DNA of 45,229 nt from Candidatus Azambacteria bacterium (lineage in GTDB: Bacteria > Patescibacteriota > Minisyncoccia > GWC2-36-17 > WO2-46-25): assembly GCA_016234725.1 (NCBI GenBank), contig JACRAK010000032.1, positions 1 through 45,229 of the forward strand. The letters are read 5' to 3'. The notes beneath the pieces are model-generated. The model was not told where the DNA came from. It saw only the letters and a program-made list of their open reading frames with translations, and searched no databases. Positions 42,408-45,229 of the stretch are shown in pieces; positions within the stretch are counted from its first letter, which is position 1, and each line of letters opens with the position of its first letter. The translations under genes were made by a program, and so were the position numbers.

Positions 42408-42813
42408 GGGGATGCCGGGCTTCGCCTAGGATTCTTAACACATTTCGCATACCGAGCGCGTGAGACTAGCTCGTAAAACTCACTTCTCACGGCACTTATA
42501 GATGCCAACATCTTTTCAAGCGTGAAGAACGCGATTGCGAAAGCATTTACCGTTCCTCAATACGCTTTAGCAGTAGCCTAGCGCAACTGCTCATCCTGCC
42601 GTTTGATGCTCAATAAAACGGTTCCGGGTGTTATAACCATTGAGCTCGCTTGTATCTCTAGCTTTCTGGATACAAATCAAATTTATGAAAGATCGGCGTG
42701 CGTCATTTTGTCTGCTTTCAGACTCGCGCGCTCAAAACCCAAAGCGGACTTGTATGGAGCATACATGTGTGGGAACTCTTAACACGGGGGTTCAACTCCC
42801 CCCATCTCCACCA
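42408..42813 (+). ncRNA. ssrA: tmRNA
   Basis: 406 nt from GGGGATG to TCTCCACCA. The 5' GGGGAUG pairs with the 3' CAUCUCC acceptor strand (one G-U), the CCA is encoded, and a T-arm GGGGGTTCAACTCCCC is present. The tag frame begins at the GCC at 42504 and runs 25 codons to TAG at 42579-42581. The tag starts ANIFSSVKNA and ends YALAVA, a hydrophobic Ala-rich end expected for protease recognition. It is longer than the E. coli 10-codon tag. There is no obvious promoter just upstream, as element A ends 6 bp before the 5' end, so maturation from a smpB co-transcript by RNase P is plausible. Confidence 0.93.
42504..42581 (+). other. tmRNA tag reading frame
   Basis: Resume codon GCC (Ala), 25 sense codons, stop TAG. 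The sequence reads ANIFSSVKNA, IAKAFTVPQY, ALAVA. Confidence 0.85.
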
Positions 42814-42837
42814 GAATTAATTTAATTTTTTTTCATA

Positions 42838-43416
42838 ATGCGCATTTCCCGCCATCGCAGATTTCGTCCTCGCGAAGAACCGACCATTCATCACAAATAC
42901 CGCGTGAACCATTTTATCAATGTGCCGGAGTTGCGTGTGATTGATGAAAACGGCGAGAACTTGGGTGTGCTCCCTACGCACAAAGCGCTTGGTATTGCGG
43001 AAGAGCGCGGGTTTGATTTGGTAGAAGTTAACCCGGTTGCACAGCCGCCCATTGCAAAAATTTTGAACTACGGACAATTCAAATACGAAAAAGAAAAAGA
43101 ATTAAAGAAACAAAAATCGCGGAGCACAGAAGTGGAAATCAAAGGCATCCGCCTTTCCACCCGCATTGGCGCGGGCGACCGCGCGGTCAGGCTCAAGCAA
43201 GCGGGTGAATTTTTGAAAGAAGGCAACAAAGTCAAAATTGAAATTATTTTGAAAGGGCGTGAGCACCAATTTTCCCATTTGGCCAATGAAGTCATTTTGC
43301 AGTTTGTTGACTCGGTTAAACAAATCGTCCCCTGCCACATTGAACAAGACTTAACCCGCCAAGGGGGGAAAATAAGTCTAGTTATCACCAAATCAGAAAT
43401 AAAAAACGAATCATAA
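42838..43416 (+). CDS. infC: Translation initiation factor IF-3
   Basis: 192 aa. N-domain: 'YRVNHFINVPELRVIDENGE', 'NLGVLPTHKALGIAEERGFD', 'LVEVNPVAQPPIAKILNYGQ'. C-domain: 'STRIGAGDRAVRLKQAGEFL' and 'EGNKVKIEIILKGREHQFSH'. It binds the 30S subunit, checks the start codon and blocks 50S joining. It starts with an ordinary ATG 25 nt after tmRNA with no Shine-Dalgarno site. The start of the infC-rpmI-rplT block has a promoter of its own only before rpmI, so infC may be read through from tmRNA or smpB. Confidence 0.97.
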   Translation: MRISRHRRFRPREEPTIHHKYRVNHFINVPELRVIDENGENLGVLPTHKALGIAEERGFDLVEVNPVAQPPIAKILNYGQFKYEKEKELKKQKSRSTEVEIKGIRLSTRIGAGDRAVRLKQAGEFLKEGNKVKIEIILKGREHQFSHLANEVILQFVDSVKQIVPCHIEQDLTRQGGKISLVITKSEIKNES

Positions 43417-43458
43417 TTTTACCATATTTTGGCTCACAGGAAATGCTGGTGCGATATC

Positions 43459-43487
43459 TTGACGCCGCTTAACCTCTGTGATATAGT
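43459..43487 (+). promoter_or_regulatory. Promoter for rpmI-rplT
   Basis: TTGACG, 17-nt spacer, TATAGT; the leader is about 20 nt before rpmI. Confidence 0.8.
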
Positions 43488-43513
43488 CAAGGCACTATTG
43501 TGAACTAAAATGT

Positions 43514-43708
43514 ATGCCAAAAATCAAAACACATCAAGCAACCGCGAAACGGATCCGCATTACCAGTACCAAAAAAGTGCTTCACCGCGCAAGCGGACAG
43601 GATCATTTTAATGGGCGTGAAACAGGAAAAACCACGCGCAACAAACGGCAAGACAAGGGCTTGTATTTTGCATATCATCGCACAGTAAGAACAGTAACTG
43701 CTTCATAA
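43514..43708 (+). CDS. rpmI: 50S ribosomal protein bL35
   Basis: 64 aa, the normal bL35 length. Basic throughout, with the family start 'MPKIKTHQATAKRIRITSTK' and 'HRASGQDHFNGRETGKTTRN'. It binds 23S rRNA in the large subunit. Between infC and rplT as in most bacteria, 10 nt before rplT. No Shine-Dalgarno site. TAA stop. Confidence 0.95.
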   Translation: MPKIKTHQATAKRIRITSTKKVLHRASGQDHFNGRETGKTTRNKRQDKGLYFAYHRTVRTVTAS

Positions 43709-43718
43709 TTTTAATTCT

Positions 43719-44060
43719 ATGCCACGCGTCAAACGAGGAACACTGCATCTCAAACGGAGAAAAAATATTTTATCACAAACCAAAGGATACCGCTGGGGGC
43801 GCAAAAGCAAAATCAAGCTCGCACAAACAGCGATTCTTAAAGCTGGCGTGAACGCCTACCGCGACCGCCGCAACAAAAAGCGCGAACGCAAAGGCATTTG
43901 GCATGTGCAAATCAACGCCGCGGCGCGAGAACTCAACACAACTTTTAGCAAGCTCATGGGCGCTCTGCATAAAAAACAAATCGCGTTGGACAAAAAATCA
44001 CTTTCCGAGCTTGCCCGTAGTTATCCACAGATTTGGCAAAAATTAGTATATAGTGTATAA
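43719..44060 (+). CDS. rplT: 50S ribosomal protein bL20
   Basis: 113 aa. The start 'MPRVKRGTLHLKRRKNILSQ' and 'TKGYRWGRKSKIKLAQTAIL' form the long N-terminal extension; 'YRDRRNKKRERKGIWHVQIN' and 'AAARELNTTFSKLMGALHKK' form the globular part. It is an early assembly protein of the 50S subunit that also can repress its own operon in several bacteria; no such site is evident here. TAA stop. Confidence 0.96.
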   Translation: MPRVKRGTLHLKRRKNILSQTKGYRWGRKSKIKLAQTAILKAGVNAYRDRRNKKRERKGIWHVQINAAARELNTTFSKLMGALHKKQIALDKKSLSELARSYPQIWQKLVYSV

Positions 44061-44111
44061 TAGGGTTAGAAGGTAGTTTTCTGGATATTTTTTTAAATTG
44101 TCTCCTTAGCT

Positions 44112-44205
44112 TCACCTTCTAAATCTCCAAGGGGTTTGGACAAGTTTCTCGTACAATACCCTCCTTTGCGCGAAAAATTTTCAAGTCCAAACCCTTTGGA
44201 GATTT
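44112..44205. repeat. Inverted-repeat element F, copy 1
   Basis: 21-bp arms AAATCTCCAAGGGGTTTGGAC (44121-44141) and the matching GTCCAAACCC... (44185-44205), one mismatch, 43-nt loop. Its first 49 nt (44112-44160) recur exactly at 44909-44957. It lies just after rplT. Confidence 0.85.
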
Positions 44206-44241
44206 TTGATACCCCACTTGCTCTTTCCATAACTCTTGCAA

Positions 44242-44405
44242 GGGTCTTTCGCCGAATTCGCTTTCGTAGCGAAATTTCTGAGTTTCGAGATAAAATTGTT
44301 GAATAAATTTTTCAGCTTAATTTGCAATTAAACCTCAAAATTTATTCAACAATTTTATCTCGAAATCTGCGCATTGCAGTCAAAATGGCATTAGGCGACA
44401 GACCC
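44242..44405. repeat. Palindromic element A, copy
   Basis: 164 bp, GGGTCTTTCGCCGAATTCGC to GGCATTAGGCGACAGACCC, with the long AATTTATTCAACAATTTTAT/ATAAAATTGTTGAATAAATT arms. No clear target duplication. Confidence 0.9.
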
Positions 44406-44437
44406 AACATGCGGGAGAACAAAAAGGAGGATGTAAG

Positions 44438-44707
44438 ATGGTACCAAGACAACAGATTGTTGTCATTCCACATGTATTGATAGTCCCTGTACCAGGAAGA
44501 TGGGTGACGAGATTGGCGTGTCTCACCGCCGCAAAGTGGGCGAAAGTGAATGGTGTGCACATTACGCGCGCATTCACTAGATTCTGGATCTCGCCCGAAG
44601 AAGGAATCTACGGATATCGGGTCTGCGTGGTTGTCCCCGCAGGGACAACAGTACCCAACGTCAGGATAAGACGGCCTGTTGCCGCAGACCCGTTTGCTTA
44701 CGCCTAA
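44438..44707 (+). CDS. Small protein with strong Shine-Dalgarno site, unknown
   Basis: 89 aa; AAGGAGG lies 7 nt before the ATG. Basic and beta-like: 'MVPRQQIVVIPHVLIVPVPG', 'RWVTRLACLTAAKWAKVNGV', 'FWISPEEGIYGYRVCVVVPA'. Two Cys, no signal peptide. Not recognised. It is bracketed by element A on the left and a terminator plus element B on the right. By its Shine-Dalgarno strength it belongs with the accessory island genes rather than its ribosomal neighbours. TAA stop. Confidence 0.75.
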   Translation: MVPRQQIVVIPHVLIVPVPGRWVTRLACLTAAKWAKVNGVHITRAFTRFWISPEEGIYGYRVCVVVPAGTTVPNVRIRRPVAADPFAYA

Positions 44708-44736
44708 GCCGACACATGTGATATAAAAACACCAAC

Positions 44737-44765
44737 AAACCAGACTAACCTCTGGTTTATTTTAA
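44737..44765 (+). terminator. Intrinsic terminator after the 89-aa gene
   Basis: AAACCAG / CTGGTTT stem with an 8-nt loop followed by ATTTTAAAT. About 30 nt after the stop. Confidence 0.75.
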
Positions 44766-44767
44766 AT

Positions 44768-44888
44768 AGGACCTACGCATTTGGCCAATTTCTTCGTCAA
44801 AGCCTGCGCTTCTCGCTCGTCGTAGGTATACTACGACTTGCTCCGATGCTCGGCTTTTCATTGAACTTGTCTCAAATGCGTAGGTCCT
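44768..44888. repeat. MITE-like element B, copy 2
   Basis: 121 bp, ends AGGACCTACGCATTT / AAATGCGTAGGTCCT. It differs from the copy at 22374 by 3 positions. Flanked by AAAT on both sides. Confidence 0.9.
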
Positions 44889-44908
44889 AAATCTGTTGTT
44901 TCTCAATG

Positions 44909-44957
44909 TCACCTTCTAAATCTCCAAGGGGTTTGGACAAGTTTCTCGTACAATACC
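44909..44957. repeat. Element F, copy 2, interrupted by the IS element
   Basis: 49 nt identical to 44112-44160, then a break five bases before the IS left end. The second arm is absent within the window. Confidence 0.8.
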
Positions 44958-44962
44958 TATAA

Positions 44963-45229
44963 TGGTCTGGGAAAACGAGACAATCCATTAAGATACAAAT
45001 CGGTGGTATAATATCATCCTATGCGTAAACAATGTACCCCCAGCCAAAAGGCTAACATCGCCATCGCCGCGCTGGAAGGCAACCAGACTGTTTCCCAGAT
45101 TGCGAGCGAGAACGAAGTCCACCCCACCCAGGTCAACCAATGGCAAAAGATTGCCAAGGAGGGCTTGCCCACACTGTTCGTGGACAAGCGTAAACATGAG
45201 TATCAGGAATTACAGGACAAGATCGACCA
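44963..45229 (+). mobile_element. IS3-family insertion sequence, left end (partial)
   Basis: Probable left terminus TGGTCTGGGAAAACGAGACA, beginning with the TG usual for IS3-type ends, followed 38 bp later by the first transposase frame. A TATAAT box lies at 45007-45012. The right end is outside the window. Confidence 0.7.
45021..45229 (+). CDS. IS3-family transposase OrfA (partial)
   Basis: 69 complete codons visible, then cut by the window edge. 'MRKQCTPSQKANIAIAALEG' followed by 'NQTVSQIASENEVHPTQVNQ' and 'WQKIAKEGLPTLFVDKRK' is the helix-turn-helix of IS3-family OrfA (IS150/IS2-like 'TxxxKAxxAxEALxG ... VHPxQVxxWK'). OrfA normally binds the IS ends and is fused to OrfB by frameshifting. 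No Shine-Dalgarno site; start only about 9 nt after the -10 box, so nearly leaderless. Confidence 0.88.
   Translation, partial: MRKQCTPSQKANIAIAALEGNQTVSQIASENEVHPTQVNQWQKIAKEGLPTLFVDKRKHEYQELQDKID

Overview
The window looks like a chromosomal piece of a bacterium with a small, AT-leaning genome, most likely a Patescibacteria/CPR lineage. This is inferred from the compact polysaccharide and membrane-protein operons, one giant multidomain protein, a short coiled-coil protein and mostly leader-poor genes; no rRNA is present to place it. The standard code fits: UGA, UAG and UAA are all used as stops. The core anchor is smpB - tmRNA (ssrA) - infC - rpmI - rplT at 41.8-44.1 kb.

Layout. 0.2-11 kb: a membrane-anchored surface protein, an unknown helical protein, and a polysaccharide locus (three GT4 glycosyltransferases, a Wzy/O-antigen-ligase-like protein, a glycoside-hydrolase-like FG-GAP protein). 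11.1-27.2 kb: a GC-rich accessory island of exported proteins. It holds four large secreted or lipid-anchored proteins built from cysteine-rich C-D-D-G-N-x-C-T repeats (692, 572, 426 and 1157 aa), two single-pass Pro/Ala-rich proteins that share a short C-terminal Cys motif, and a 297-aa Ala-rich exported protein. A small coiled-coil protein also sits there. 27.8-28.6 kb: a RelB/RelE-type toxin-antitoxin pair with a repeat inserted between the two genes. 28.7-41.7 kb: a 2949-aa protein with an intact PP2C phosphatase domain, then a small conserved-type protein, a Wzz-like protein, a degenerate HtrA-like protein with PDZ, a polytopic membrane protein and an AI-2E family permease. 41.8-45.2 kb: the translation genes, a small gene with a Shine-Dalgarno site, and the left end of an IS3-family element.

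Two features stand out. First, at least five families of short palindromic MITE-like elements (called A, B, C, D, F here) punctuate the window. Some have clear 5-7 bp target duplications, and they have split a toxin-antitoxin operon, supplied a stop codon to a truncated gene, and bracket a glycosyltransferase-polymerase pair inside the two halves of one element. Second, the island genes all carry strong Shine-Dalgarno sites and nearly all end in TAG, while the surrounding housekeeping and polysaccharide genes mostly lack Shine-Dalgarno sites. The island is also lined with long hairpins whose wobble pairs all fit minus-strand RNA. One of these displays an anti-Shine-Dalgarno sequence in its loop.

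The likely joint role of the window is cell-surface construction and display: capsule or exopolysaccharide synthesis (GTs, Wzy, Wzz), surface adhesin-like Cys-rich proteins, and envelope quality control or signalling (HtrA-like, PP2C giant). Functions beyond the named families are inference.
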